Of a stretch of 64,000 nt of DNA, positions 43,301 through 52,469 are shown in pieces. The notes under the pieces were generated by a model, which did not search any database, had not been told where the DNA came from, and worked only from the letters and a program-made list of their open reading frames with translations. A program made the position numbers and the translations under genes. Source of the DNA: Winogradskya humida (GTDB taxonomy: Bacteria > Actinomycetota > Actinomycetes > Mycobacteriales > Micromonosporaceae); NCBI RefSeq assembly GCF_016862215.1, contig NZ_BOMN01000086.1, positions 124,001 through 188,000 of the forward strand. Direction: 5' to 3'. Each line of letters opens with the position of its first letter. Position 1 is the stretch's first letter.

Positions 43301-44795
43301 GGCGGCAGTCAGCGTCACCGAGGTACGTGGCTGGGTGCGCAAGCGGCAGGCGGCGCACAAGGAGCGGGGCGAGACGCTCGGCAACTTCTACTTCGCGCTG
43401 CTCTTCATCGCGATCGTCGGCGGCATGCTGCACCGGCAGCTGGCTGTCGTCTTCTGGCCGTCGGTGCCGAACGCCTCCCAGCTCGCCGGGGTGTCGATCA
43501 TCGTCGCGCTGATCGGCGGCCTCTACATCGCGCTGCGCCGGCTCGGTCCGCTGGCGCTGAGCCGCCCGGCCTCGTCGTGGCTGCTCATGGCCCCGGTCAG
43601 CCGCCGCGTCCTGCTGCTGCCCTCACTCGGCGCGGCGATGGCGATCGCCGCGATGACCGGCGCGCTCGGTGCCCTGGCGATCATGGGTCACGTCCTCGCG
43701 CGCCCGCTGGCCGAGCAGGTGGTGGCGTTGCCGCTGCTGGGGGCGCTGGCCGCGAACGTACTGCTCCTGATCGCGCTCGCCGCGCAGGCGGACCGCTGGT
43801 GGTCGGGCCTGTCGGACACCATCGCGTACCTGCTGCTCGCGGCCGGTCTGGCCGGGCTGGTCGTCGACTCGGCCGTGCACGCGCCGCGCGCGCCCGCCGG
43901 GTGGCCCCCGGCCGGGTCGGTGCTCCCGGTGGTGGGTGCCCTCGCGCTGATCGTGCTCATTTTCTTCGCCCTTGCCGTACGCACCCTGGGCCGCACTCCC
44001 AACGATCGCATCCTGGAAGCAGCCAAAACCGCGGGTACGCTCGCCGACTCGGCATTCGGGGTCGAGCCGTCCTTCGTCACGGACATGCTCGAACGGCGTT
44101 ACTGGGCGCGGCGGAAGCTTCGGTCGATGCGGTTGTGGCGGCGGGTGCCCGTACTCACCGCTCAAGATCTGTTGCTCCTGCGCCGGCGGCCGCGCCGGTT
44201 GCTCTGGCTGGCCGGTGGCGCCGCGCTGCCGTCGCTGTTCGTGTCCGCGCCCGGGTGGGTGCTGGCGATCGCGGTGGTGCTCGGCGGCCTGTTCGCCGGC
44301 GGCGTGACCACGAGCAACGTACGCACCGACACCGGCAACCCGTGGATGCTGCGGATGCTCGGCATCAGCTCCCGTGACTCGGTGCTGCAGCGCTGCTACG
44401 TCCCGGTCGCGCTGGCCACCATCTGGTACACCGCCGCGCTGTCACTGCTTCAGATCCTCGGCGAGCTCCCCGCCGGACCGTGGTGGGCGCTGGGGATCGT
44501 GCTGGGACCGGTCGGCGGGGTCGCGGCGGTGCGCAAGGCCCGCACAGGCTTCGTCAACAACTCCATCCTGCCGTTCGACACCCCGATGGGCTCGTTCTCG
44601 CCCGGCCCGCTGATCGCCTCGCTGGCCGGGGTCGACGTGCTGCTCCTCGGCGTACCGACGATCGTGCTGATCGCCCTGGGCAACCCGCTGGACCTGACCG
44701 GAGTGATCATCCAGGCGACGCTCTCGGTACTCGCCGTCCGCGCCTACCTGGCCGGAACCACCGCGAAGGACCGCGTCGAGCTCAGCACGCACTGA
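43293..44795 (+). CDS. ABC transporter-associated integral membrane protein
   Basis: 500 residues with about 10-12 hydrophobic helices (for example 31-48, 67-88, 105-130, 145-165). A central hydrophilic stretch (about 235-285, ending DMLERRYWARRKLRSMRLWRRVPVL) precedes a second helical half. No solute-specific motif. It matches the DUF6297-type membrane partners of an upstream ABC ATPase in actinomycetes. AAGGTGG precedes the start. Possible substrate unknown. Confidence 0.85.
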   Translation: MTEAAVSVTEVRGWVRKRQAAHKERGETLGNFYFALLFIAIVGGMLHRQLAVVFWPSVPNASQLAGVSIIVALIGGLYIALRRLGPLALSRPASSWLLMAPVSRRVLLLPSLGAAMAIAAMTGALGALAIMGHVLARPLAEQVVALPLLGALAANVLLLIALAAQADRWWSGLSDTIAYLLLAAGLAGLVVDSAVHAPRAPAGWPPAGSVLPVVGALALIVLIFFALAVRTLGRTPNDRILEAAKTAGTLADSAFGVEPSFVTDMLERRYWARRKLRSMRLWRRVPVLTAQDLLLLRRRPRRLLWLAGGAALPSLFVSAPGWVLAIAVVLGGLFAGGVTTSNVRTDTGNPWMLRMLGISSRDSVLQRCYVPVALATIWYTAALSLLQILGELPAGPWWALGIVLGPVGGVAAVRKARTGFVNNSILPFDTPMGSFSPGPLIASLAGVDVLLLGVPTIVLIALGNPLDLTGVIIQATLSVLAVRAYLAGTTAKDRVELSTH

Positions 44796-44801
44796 CCGCC
44801 G

Positions 44802-46031
44802 TTATTTGTGCTCCATGCTCGGGTTGACCACCTCGCGGATGATCAGCTGGACGGCGGCCACCATCGGGATGGCGACCAGCGCCCCGATGACACCGAAGAG
44901 CCCCACACCCAGCAGCGCCGCGGTCACCGCCGCCACGTCGCTGACCTTCACCGAGCGCCGCATCACGTTCGGGTAGATCAGGTAGTTCTCGATCTGCTGG
45001 TAAACAATGAAGAACACGATGCAGATGATCCCGGTGGTCAGCGAGTCAGCCAGCCCGATCAGACTGACGATCACCGCCCCCAGCGTCGCCCCGATCTGCG
45101 GGATCAGATCACAGATCGCAATCACCACAGCCAGCGCAAACGGGTACGCCAGCCCGACCACCATCGCGAACACCCACGTCGAAATACCCGCCAGCACGGC
45201 AATCGACAACGCCCCGACCATGTACGCGCCGACCTTCGTCAGAATCTCGTCGGTCAGCAACCGCACCCGATCCCGCCGCGACGCGGGCACCAGGGCATAC
45301 CCGGCATTCTTGATCCGCTCGAAAGCCGCCATAAAATAGATCGTCAGCACGATCACGGTCAGCACATTGAAAATCGTCCCGAACACCAGCTTGGCCCCGC
45401 CGACCACCCCGCCGAGCGCATTGGTGACGGTCCCGGCGTTGACCGCGCTCTGCACTTTCTCCAGAATGTCGTACCGCTGGACCAGCTCACTCACGGTCTC
45501 ATTGCGCTGCAGACTCGCAATGAAGTCCGGAACGTTCTCCACCAGCTGCCCGGTCTGCGTGACCAGCGGCGGAATCAGCGCCACCACGCCACCGCACAGC
45601 AACAACACCACCGCGAGAGCCATCACGGTAACGGCCAGCCCGCGCGGCAATCCCCATTTCCGTAACCGCATGACCGCCGGATTCAACCCGATCGCCAGGA
45701 ACAACGCGATAAAGATCAGGACAAGGATCGACGCGGCATTCCGGAGCCCGAGAAATATGCCGTACGCGACGATCACGCCCAACCCGCCGGTCAGGCCGAT
45801 CAGGAACGGGTTCCGCCGGTTGAGCGGCGGCCCGGGCGCCCCGAACTGCCCACTGGCCTCGGCCCGCGCCACAGCGTCCACCCGCTTCGTCCGCTTCTCC
45901 GCCTGCCTCGGCACCCGCTCACGCCCCGGCTCGCTCTGCTCGGGTGTGATCGGGGTGGGACCTGCCGGGATCGGCGACGGCACAGGGTCGTCGGCCGGCA
46001 CCTCGGCGGGGCGGGGCTCGTCGGCCGTCAC
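44802..46031 (-). CDS. AI-2E family transporter (PF01594-type)
   Basis: 409 residues. A long Pro/Glu-rich cytoplasmic N-terminus (about 1-70, likely disordered) precedes eight helices in the typical pattern: a hydrophobic pair at 76-120, the LNPAVMRLRKWGLPRGLAV loop, a large central soluble loop with LVENVPDFIASLQ, and the C-terminal signature DLIPQIGATLGAVIVSLIGL ... QQIENYLIYPNVMRRSVKV. Members export small molecules or act as Na+/H+ antiporters; the name does not prove AI-2 transport. Confidence 0.9.
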   Translation of the reverse strand: MTADEPRPAEVPADDPVPSPIPAGPTPITPEQSEPGRERVPRQAEKRTKRVDAVARAEASGQFGAPGPPLNRRNPFLIGLTGGLGVIVAYGIFLGLRNAASILVLIFIALFLAIGLNPAVMRLRKWGLPRGLAVTVMALAVVLLLCGGVVALIPPLVTQTGQLVENVPDFIASLQRNETVSELVQRYDILEKVQSAVNAGTVTNALGGVVGGAKLVFGTIFNVLTVIVLTIYFMAAFERIKNAGYALVPASRRDRVRLLTDEILTKVGAYMVGALSIAVLAGISTWVFAMVVGLAYPFALAVVIAICDLIPQIGATLGAVIVSLIGLADSLTTGIICIVFFIVYQQIENYLIYPNVMRRSVKVSDVAAVTAALLGVGLFGVIGALVAIPMVAAVQLIIREVVNPSMEHK

Positions 46032-46281
46032 GGTCTACCTCCACGGGAGAAAAGGGGAGGTCACCCATGGCGGCGACCGACACCCCGGCGGCAATGTATC
46101 GAGCCCACGCACCCCCTCGCCACCCGGCAGGACGTCCCGCGGTGCCGACGCTGAACGGACGGGCCACCGCGCGGGCGGAGCTTCGCCGAACCGGAGCGGG
46201 TGGGGGGAATCCGTGCGGGAACGGCGGCGGCCCGGGGCGTGGTGCCCTGGGCCGCTGCGGTGATGCTGTGGAGCGAGAAGA

Positions 46282-47781
46282 TCAGTCGGCGTCGACGCCC
46301 ACCCGGGTGGGGCCCGGGCGTGCGGTCACCTTGGCGGATGCGGTGACCTTGGCGGGGTTGGCGTCGGGCTTGTCCGGCTGCGCCGGGGCGGACTGCGGTG
46401 CTACCGGAGCGGTCCCGGTGGCGGTGGCAGGGGTCCCGGTGGTGGCGGGGGTGCTGTCCGCGCCGCTGGCGACCTTGGTCGCCACGGGAGCGATGGTGGC
46501 GGCCGGGGGTGCTTCGTCCTCGTCGTCATCGTCGTCGTCCGGGGAGGCGGCTGCGGCGAGGACGGCGGCGGCGGCGAGCTCGGCGACTCGTTTGGCTTCT
46601 TTTTGGACCTGGCGGCGGACTTCGGTGGCTCGGCGTTCGGCGGCTTCGCCGGCGGCCTTGGCGGTTTCGACGTGTTTGAGGGCGGCTTCGAGTTCGAGTT
46701 TGACCTCGGCCAGGCGCTTTACGGAGCGCTCGGCTTCCTGTTCGGCTTGAGCGGAGCGTTCGGTGGCCGCGGAGGCCTTCTTCTCGGCTTCGGTGACCTT
46801 GGCCTGGGCGGCTTCGAGGTCTCGGGCGAGGCCGGCGATCTTGTCCTGTTGGGCGGCGATGTCCTTGCGGATGGCGGTGGCCTGCTCGTCGGAGCGGCGG
46901 AGGACTTCTTCGGCGTATTTGTCGGCTTCGCTGCGGAGGTCGGCGCACTGTTTTTCGACGCCGGTTCGCATCTGGCCGAGCTCTTGGACGACCTCTTGGC
47001 GGCGCTGGCCTACTTCGCGTTCGACTGCGGCCTTGGCGTCGGTCTTCTCGCGGTCGGCGTCGGCGCGCAGCTTGGCGATTTCCTGCTGGGTCTTGTCGCG
47101 CAGGCCCTTGATCTCCTGGTCCGCCTGGAGCCGGGTGGACTTGGCGTAGCCGTCCGCTTCGGCGCGGGTCTTCTGAACCTCCTGGGCCGTGCGCTCCGTG
47201 AGCTGCTGGGCCTCGGTGCGGGTGCGGGTCAGGGTGGCCTCGGCTTCGGCGCGCATCTGCTCGGCGGACTGGCGGGTCGCGGCGAGGGCCTTGTCGGCGG
47301 CGGCGCGGCGGGCGACATCGGCTTTTTCCTCGTCGGCGCGGCGGGCGGCGAGGGTGATTTCGAAGTCGCGGCCGGCGTCGTGGGCGTGGGCCTCGGACTC
47401 GGCACGGATGCGCTCGGCTTCGGCCAGACGGGCCTTGATGTCGCCGCTTGCGTCGCTCTTGATCTGCGCCGCGACCTCTTCGGCCTTGGCGAGCAGTTCC
47501 TCGACCTTGGGGCCGAGGTGCCGGAAGGAGACGTCGGCGCCGAGGCTCGGCTGCCGGCGGGCCTGGGAGAGCTCCTGCTGCAGCCGGTCGATCTGGCCCA
47601 TCATGGCCTGGTTCTGCAGCTGGGCGTTGTCCCGCTCGCCGATCAGTGTGGCGATCTCGGTCTCGGCCCGGGCAACGTACCGCTCGACCTGTTTCTTCTC
47701 GTAACCCCGCAGGGCGGTCTCGAAGCTGGGCTCCGGTGGCGTCTCTCCACCGAGACCGAAGATTTCCCCGCCGTGCGACAT
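46282..47781 (-). CDS. DivIVA-type coiled-coil protein, FilP position
   Basis: 499 residues from the ATG at 47781 (MSHGGEIFGLGG). The N-terminal segment FETALRGYEKKQVERYVARAE is the DivIVA-like membrane/pole-targeting motif. A continuous Ala/Glu/Arg/Lys coiled coil covers about 30-410, interrupted near 80-100 (SLGADVSFRHLGPKVEEL). An Asp/Glu-rich patch DDDDDDEDE and an Ala/Pro/Thr tail follow. By gene order (next to a second coiled-coil gene and the epimerase) it sits where Streptomyces has filP, a filament-forming protein that stiffens hyphal tips. It is longer than FilP (about 310 aa), so orthology is tentative. It could equally be a merged Scy/FilP-like protein. Confidence 0.75.
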   Translation of the reverse strand: MSHGGEIFGLGGETPPEPSFETALRGYEKKQVERYVARAETEIATLIGERDNAQLQNQAMMGQIDRLQQELSQARRQPSLGADVSFRHLGPKVEELLAKAEEVAAQIKSDASGDIKARLAEAERIRAESEAHAHDAGRDFEITLAARRADEEKADVARRAAADKALAATRQSAEQMRAEAEATLTRTRTEAQQLTERTAQEVQKTRAEADGYAKSTRLQADQEIKGLRDKTQQEIAKLRADADREKTDAKAAVEREVGQRRQEVVQELGQMRTGVEKQCADLRSEADKYAEEVLRRSDEQATAIRKDIAAQQDKIAGLARDLEAAQAKVTEAEKKASAATERSAQAEQEAERSVKRLAEVKLELEAALKHVETAKAAGEAAERRATEVRRQVQKEAKRVAELAAAAVLAAAASPDDDDDDEDEAPPAATIAPVATKVASGADSTPATTGTPATATGTAPVAPQSAPAQPDKPDANPAKVTASAKVTARPGPTRVGVDAD

Positions 47782-47895
47782 GCTTTCCATCCTCACATAC
47801 GCATCGTCCCGCGACGTGTCGATACACACCGGCCTGGCGGGGACTGTGCGTCTAGTTGCTTATCGTCGTGTGCTCAGGCTACGTGCGAAACGCAA

Positions 47896-47932
47896 TGCGG
47901 GCCGTGCCGGATGTTCTCCGGAACGGCCCGCA
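47896..47932 (-). terminator. terminator hairpin after the Scy-like gene
   Basis: A 10-bp outer stem (47896-47905 with 47923-47932) and a 5-bp inner stem (47907-47911 with 47917-47921) stack into one hairpin with a single mismatch. On the minus strand it is followed by TTGCGTTTCG. It sits between the two coiled-coil genes, so they are probably separate transcripts. Confidence 0.7.
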
Positions 47933-48016
47933 CACAACGTTTTGCACAGCCGCCCGGTCCTCTAACCGTTACCCACCCGCCGGGGTGGCGCAACCGGAGA
48001 CTGAGTGGCGAATGAC

Positions 48017-49360
48017 TCAGCTGCCCTTGGCCGCGACCTCGGGTGCCTCGACGTCCGCGTCGTCCTCACCGGTGCGCTGCGCCGGTGCCTCGGCGGCCGG
48101 GGCCGCAGGGGTGGGCTGAGCTGCGGCGGGCTGGGCGGCGGCGGGTGCGGCTGCGGCGACTGCCTGGGCTGCCGCGGCGGCGCCGACGGTGGGCACCAGG
48201 CCGGAAAGACCGGAGAGCATCTGGCCGAGCTGGTTGGTGACCTGGTCCTTCTGACGGGTGAGGTCCTCGACCTGACGCTTGGCGGCCTGGGTCGTGATCT
48301 CGGCCTCCTGACGCGCGTCGCCGAGCAGTCGCTGCGACTCGCTGCGGGCCTCGGTGACGGTCTTCTCGGCGAGGGCGCGGGCCTTCTCGACCGTCTCGAC
48401 GGAGTGCCGCTCGGACTCGAGGCGGCGGTTCTCGGCGCGCTGCTCGATCTCCTTGGCGCGGTCCTCGGCGGCGCGGGCGCGCTCCTCGGCCTCGGACACC
48501 ATCTTCTGGGTCGCGTTGACCTGGGAGGCGTGCCGCTCGGATTCCTCGCGCTCGGCCTTCTCGCGACGCTCGGCGATCTCCATGGCCAGGGCCTGAAGGT
48601 CCTTGTCGCGCTTGTCGCGGGAGTCGGTGAGCAGCTTGGTCGCCTCGGCGCGCTTCTCCTCGGCCTCACGGGCGGCCTTGGCGCGCAGCTGGGTGATCTC
48701 CCGCTCGGCGGTTGCCCGCAGCGACGCCACCTCGCGTTCGACGGTCGACTTCAGCTCGGCGACCTCGTGCGCGGTGACCGTGCGCAGCTGCTTGGTCTCG
48801 CGGTCGGCGTCGGAGCGCAGCGTGTCGGCCTCACGACGTGCCTGCACCCTGTTCTCGGCGGCCTCGCGCTCGGCGTGCGTGCGCAGCTGCCCCGCGTCGC
48901 GCTCGGCGGTCGCCTTCATCGCGGCGGCCTCGGCACGGGCCTTGTCCGTGATCTCACGCGCTTCGAGCCGAGCTGCGGAGAGGATGCCCTCGGACTCCCG
49001 CTTGGCCTCGCTACGGTGGTCGTTCGCCTGTTCCTCGGCCAAGCGCAGGATCTGCTCCACCCGGGTGCCCAGCCCGGACAGCGTCGGCCGATTGTTCTCC
49101 TCGAGGAGCTTGTTGCTGTCGGCCAGCTTCTGCTCGAGGGCGTTCAGGCGCTGCTCGGCCTGTCGCAGGCGGCGCTGCGCGTCGTTCATCCGCTGCTCGG
49201 CCTCGCCGCGGGCCTGCTCGGACTGGTTCAGCGCGGCTACCAGCCGGCCTAGGTGCGCGTCGACCTGACCGCGGTCATATCCACGCAGGACAACGGTGAA
49301 GTCGTGCTGCGAATTCGCGGTTTCGAAGAAGGCGAGATTGGCATCCTGCTGCTGGGGCAT
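48017..49360 (-). CDS. DivIVA-type coiled-coil protein, Scy position
   Basis: 447 residues from the ATG at 49360 (MPQQQDANLAFFETANSQHD). N-terminal FTVVLRGYDRGQVDAHLGRLV is a DivIVA-like motif shared with the neighbouring coiled-coil gene. An unbroken coiled coil of Arg/Glu/Ala repeats (for example TAEREITQLRAKAAREAEEK) runs from about 40 to 385, followed by an Ala/Pro/Gln tail. The position beside the epimerase gene is that of Streptomyces scy, the hyphal polarity organiser, but Scy is about three times longer. Role in polar growth or chromosome/division positioning is inferred from synteny. Confidence 0.75.
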   Translation of the reverse strand: MPQQQDANLAFFETANSQHDFTVVLRGYDRGQVDAHLGRLVAALNQSEQARGEAEQRMNDAQRRLRQAEQRLNALEQKLADSNKLLEENNRPTLSGLGTRVEQILRLAEEQANDHRSEAKRESEGILSAARLEAREITDKARAEAAAMKATAERDAGQLRTHAEREAAENRVQARREADTLRSDADRETKQLRTVTAHEVAELKSTVEREVASLRATAEREITQLRAKAAREAEEKRAEATKLLTDSRDKRDKDLQALAMEIAERREKAEREESERHASQVNATQKMVSEAEERARAAEDRAKEIEQRAENRRLESERHSVETVEKARALAEKTVTEARSESQRLLGDARQEAEITTQAAKRQVEDLTRQKDQVTNQLGQMLSGLSGLVPTVGAAAAAQAVAAAAPAAAQPAAAQPTPAAPAAEAPAQRTGEDDADVEAPEVAAKGS

Positions 49361-49639
49361 TGCGACATACTGGCAGACCCCCCAGGGGGCAACGCAAGAG
49401 CGTACGGGCCGGGTATTCCGGCCTAAGATCACCTTCGTCCTGGTCGCCGAGGGCCGATGTCGGCCGTTCGGCCAGCGCTCACGAAGGGCGTCCGCACGCT
49501 GTGCCTGCACCGCTACCTGCTGTGCAGGCCAGGCGCCGGAGATCGTCTCACAGGGTTGCCCCGGGCCGCTCCTCGATGGTCCCGATCCTGCCAGTCCGGA
49601 GCGGCGACGTCAGGATGTTTCACCCTTAAGGGGGATGAA

Positions 49640-50110
49640 TCAGGCCGGTTCGACCAGTTCGACGAGTACGCCGCCTGCGTCCTTGGGGTGCACGAAGTTG
49701 ATGCGTGACCCCGCTGTGCCCCGCCGAGGGCTTTCATACAGAAGGCGCAAACCCCGGGCCCGCAGCGCGTCGCTCGCGGCTTCAACATCCTTCACTGTGT
49801 ACGCCAATTGCTGGAGCCCCGGCCCGTTGCGATCGAGGAACTTCGCGATCGCCGAGTCGGGTCGTAGTGGCGCGAGTAACTGGATCCGCGCCCCGGTGCC
49901 GTCCGGGTCGGTGGCGATCATGGCTTCGCGGACGCCCTGCTCCTCGTTGCGTTCCTCGTGCACGCAGTGCATGCCGAACGTCTCGGAGTAGAAGGCCAGC
50001 GCTTCGTCCAGGTCGGCCACGGCGATCCCGACGTGATCGACGCGTAGTAGTCCGACCTCGGGCAGTTGCATCGGTTTTCCGCCGCGGGAAAGCTCGGGCA
50101 AGGAGTCCAT
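49640..50110 (-). CDS. mce: methylmalonyl-CoA epimerase
   Basis: 156 residues from an ATG at 50110; starts at 50164 and 50071 are also in frame and none has a clear ribosome site. VOC fold: VDHVGIAVADLDEALAFYSETFG, then GARIQLLAPL, GPGLQQLAYTV and GGVLVELVEPA. Metal ligands expected are His (DHVG), Gln (IQLL) and Glu (VELVE); the fourth, His in other epimerases, is Gln here (LQQLAY). Interconverts (R)- and (S)-methylmalonyl-CoA. The N-terminal segment SRGGKPMQLPE is repeated in the unrelated monooxygenase gene at 53095. Confidence 0.9.
   Translation of the reverse strand: MDSLPELSRGGKPMQLPEVGLLRVDHVGIAVADLDEALAFYSETFGMHCVHEERNEEQGVREAMIATDPDGTGARIQLLAPLRPDSAIAKFLDRNGPGLQQLAYTVKDVEAASDALRARGLRLLYESPRRGTAGSRINFVHPKDAGGVLVELVEPA
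50058..50100 (-). repeat. 43-bp shared in-frame element, copy 1
   Basis: Within the 5' end of the epimerase gene, bounded by direct TCGGGCA heptamers (50058-50064 and 50094-50100). 38 of 43 bases match 53651-53693 in the monooxygenase gene when reverse-complemented, and both copies are read in the same frame (PE-L/F-SRGGKPMQLPE). Confidence 0.8.
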
Positions 50111-50257
50111 GTCGGAGAGTGTGACATTGTGACTGTGCCGTCCGCTGCGTGACTTATCAGACATCCAGCTACGCTGACCTTAACCTTCGTTCAGCCCGAT
50201 GGGCGTGACCCGACGGAAGTGACCCGTCGGAAGAAGAGAAGAAGACTGGAGCCCCTC

Positions 50258-51448
50258 GTGACCAGCTCGGTGATTGTCAGCGGCGCCCGTACCCCCATGG
50301 GTCGTCTTCTCGGCAACCTCAAGAACGTCTCGGCCACGGCGCTGGGCGGCCACGCCATCGCCGCGGCTCTGCAGCGCGGCGGGGTCGCACCGGAGCAGGT
50401 GCAGTACGTGATCATGGGGCAGGTGCTGCAGGCGGGCACCGGCCAGATCACCGCCCGGCAGGCCGCGGTCGCCGCCGGGATCCCGATGAGCACGCCCGCG
50501 GTCACCGTCAACAAGGTGTGCCTCTCCGGGCTCGACGCGATCGCGCTGGCCGACCAGCTGATCCGGGCCGGCGAGTTCGACATCGTGGTGGCCGGTGGCA
50601 TGGAGTCGATGACCAACGCGCCGCACCTGATGCTCGGTCAGCGCCAGGGCAAGAAGTACGGCGACATCCTCGTCCGGGACCACACCGCGTTCGACGGCCT
50701 GATGGATCCGTGGGCGGGCATCTCCATGGGCGAGTCGACCGAGACCAGCGGCAGGGACCTCGGCATCACCCGCACCGAGCAGGACGCGTTCGCGGCGCTC
50801 AGTCACCAGCGGGCGGCCGCCGCGCAGCGCGAGGGGCGGTTCGCGGACGAGATCGTGGCGGTCCCGGCCGGGCTGCGTAACAGTGACAAGGTGATCGACA
50901 CCGACGAGGGCGTACGCCCCGACGCGACCACCGAGTCGCTCGGTGACCTGCGCCCGGCGTTCGCCAAGGACGGCACCATCACCGCGGGCAGCGCGTCACC
51001 GATCTCCGACGGCGCGGCCGCTGTCGTGGTGATGAGCCGCGCGAAGGCCGAGGAGCTGGGGCTGACCTGGCTCGCGGAGATCGGCGCGCACGGCAATGTC
51101 GCGGGCCCGGACAACTCGCTGCAGGCGCAGCCCGCCAACGCGATCCGGCACGCGCTCGGCAAGGCCGGCCTCGGCGTCGACGACCTCGACCTGATCGAGA
51201 TGAACGAGGCGTTCGCGCAGGTGGTCATCCACTCGATGCGCGAGCTCAAGGTGAACGAGGACATCGTCAACGTCAACGGCGGGGCGATCGCGCTGGGCCA
51301 CCCGATCGGGATGTCCGGCGCCCGCCTGGTGCTCACGCTGGCGATGGAGCTCAAGCGCCGCGGCGGCGGCACGGGCGCGGCTGCCCTGTGCGGCGGCGGC
51401 GGCCAGGGCGATGCCCTGATCATCAAGGTGCCGGGCGAGGGCCAGTGA
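50258..51448 (+). CDS. acetyl-CoA C-acetyltransferase (thiolase)
   Basis: 396 residues from the GTG at 50258 (GGAG site 8 bases upstream). Nucleophilic Cys88 in NKVCLSG; GGMESMTNAPHL; the His of ALGHPIGMSGAR and the second catalytic Cys in AALCGGGGQGDA complete the active site. Condenses or cleaves acetoacetyl-CoA, supplying the hydroxybutyryl-CoA dehydrogenase at 31432. The 3' end shows a short duplicated tail (see repeat at 51418-51464). Confidence 0.95.
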   Translation: MTSSVIVSGARTPMGRLLGNLKNVSATALGGHAIAAALQRGGVAPEQVQYVIMGQVLQAGTGQITARQAAVAAGIPMSTPAVTVNKVCLSGLDAIALADQLIRAGEFDIVVAGGMESMTNAPHLMLGQRQGKKYGDILVRDHTAFDGLMDPWAGISMGESTETSGRDLGITRTEQDAFAALSHQRAAAAQREGRFADEIVAVPAGLRNSDKVIDTDEGVRPDATTESLGDLRPAFAKDGTITAGSASPISDGAAAVVVMSRAKAEELGLTWLAEIGAHGNVAGPDNSLQAQPANAIRHALGKAGLGVDDLDLIEMNEAFAQVVIHSMRELKVNEDIVNVNGGAIALGHPIGMSGARLVLTLAMELKRRGGGTGAAALCGGGGQGDALIIKVPGEGQ

Positions 51449-51464
51449 TCATCAAGGTGCCGGC
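51418..51464 (+). repeat. 18-bp direct repeat at the thiolase-meaB junction
   Basis: TGATCATCAAGGTGCCGG occurs at 51418-51435, ending the thiolase gene, and again at 51447-51464. Offset 29 bases, so the second copy is in another frame: a GTG at 51445 opens a 20-codon frame (IIKVPATEVRVTEAQGSDE) whose stop overlaps the meaB start. It looks like a tandem slippage that shortened the thiolase C-terminus and left a coupling mini-ORF. Confidence 0.7.
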
Positions 51465-51503
51465 CACCGAGGTTCGGGTCACCGAGGCGCAGGGCAGCGA
51501 CGA

Positions 51504-52469
51504 GTGAAGATGGTCGGCGACGTCCTGACGCTGGTCGCCCGCGCGCGAGAGGGTGACCCGCGTTCGGTCGCACGGCTGATCAGCATGGTGGAGAACGGCG
51601 ACCCCCGGCTGCGGGAGGTCGCCGCGGCCCTGGCGCCGTTCGCGGGCCGGGCCCAGGTCGTCGGGCTGACCGGTTCGCCCGGGGTGGGCAAGTCCACCAC
51701 CACGAACGAGCTGGTCCGCGCGTTGCGCCGGGCCGGGCGCCGGGTCGGGGTGCTGGCCGTCGACCCGTCGAGCCCGTTCACCGGCGGCGCCATCCTCGGC
51801 GACCGGATCCGCATGCAGGAGCACACGACCGACCCGGGCGTCTACATCCGCTCGATGTCGACCCGGGGCCGGCTCGGCGGGCTCAGCGTGGCGACCCCGC
51901 AGGCGGTCCGGGTGCTGGAGGGTGCCGGCTGCGACGTGGTGCTGGTCGAGACGGTCGGCGTGGGGCAGGCCGAGGTGGAGATCGCCTCGCTCGCCGACAC
52001 GACCCTGGTGCTGCTCGCGCCGGGGATGGGTGACGCCATCCAGGCGGTCAAGGCCGGCATCCTGGAGATCGCCGACGTCTTCGTGATCAACAAGGCGGAC
52101 CGGCCCGGCGCGGACGCCACCTACCGCGACATCCAGGGCATGCTGAGCCTCGGCGAGCGGGAGCCAGGAGACTGGCGCCCGCAGGTCGTGCGGGCGACGG
52201 CGGTCAAGGGCGAGGGTATCGACGAGGTGGTGGCGGCGATCGCCAAGCACCGCGAGTGGCTCGAGGGCTCCGGCCGGCTGCAGGCCGCGCACGAGAAGCG
52301 GGCCGCTGTCGAGGTCGAGGCGATCGCGCTGGCCGCGCTCCGGGCACGGATGGGCGACCTGGGCGACGGCACCGCGCTGGGCAAGCTCGCTTCGCAGGTC
52401 GCCGAGGGCGCGACCGATCCCTACGCGGCGGCCGACGTGCTGCTAGCCGAACTCGGCGAGCGTCTCTGA
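51504..52469 (+). CDS. meaB: MeaB-family G-protein chaperone of B12-dependent mutases
   Basis: 321 residues from a GTG (an in-frame ATG follows at 51510). GTPase with Walker A GLTGSPGVGKSTT, the MeaB-specific VDPSSPFTGGAILGDRIRM and VETVGVGQAEVEIA switch regions, NKAD base-specificity motif, and a C-terminal dimerisation arm. Loads adenosylcobalamin and protects acyl-CoA mutases. It sits with the epimerase and thiolase; the mutase encoded at 59404 is the nearest client. Confidence 0.95.
   Translation: MKMVGDVLTLVARAREGDPRSVARLISMVENGDPRLREVAAALAPFAGRAQVVGLTGSPGVGKSTTTNELVRALRRAGRRVGVLAVDPSSPFTGGAILGDRIRMQEHTTDPGVYIRSMSTRGRLGGLSVATPQAVRVLEGAGCDVVLVETVGVGQAEVEIASLADTTLVLLAPGMGDAIQAVKAGILEIADVFVINKADRPGADATYRDIQGMLSLGEREPGDWRPQVVRATAVKGEGIDEVVAAIAKHREWLEGSGRLQAAHEKRAAVEVEAIALAALRARMGDLGDGTALGKLASQVAEGATDPYAAADVLLAELGERL

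Noticed and set aside
42427..43433. Minus-strand frames through the 89-bp repeats (repeated Leu/Ala/Arg peptide)
   Set aside because: They extend into the antisense of the ABC ATPase and permease and have no ribosome site; the plus-strand coupling is more coherent. Not absolutely excluded.
46067..46750. Plus-strand frame opposite the FilP-like gene
   Set aside because: Antisense of Ala/Pro/Asp-rich tail; Gly/Ser/Val-rich product with no fold.
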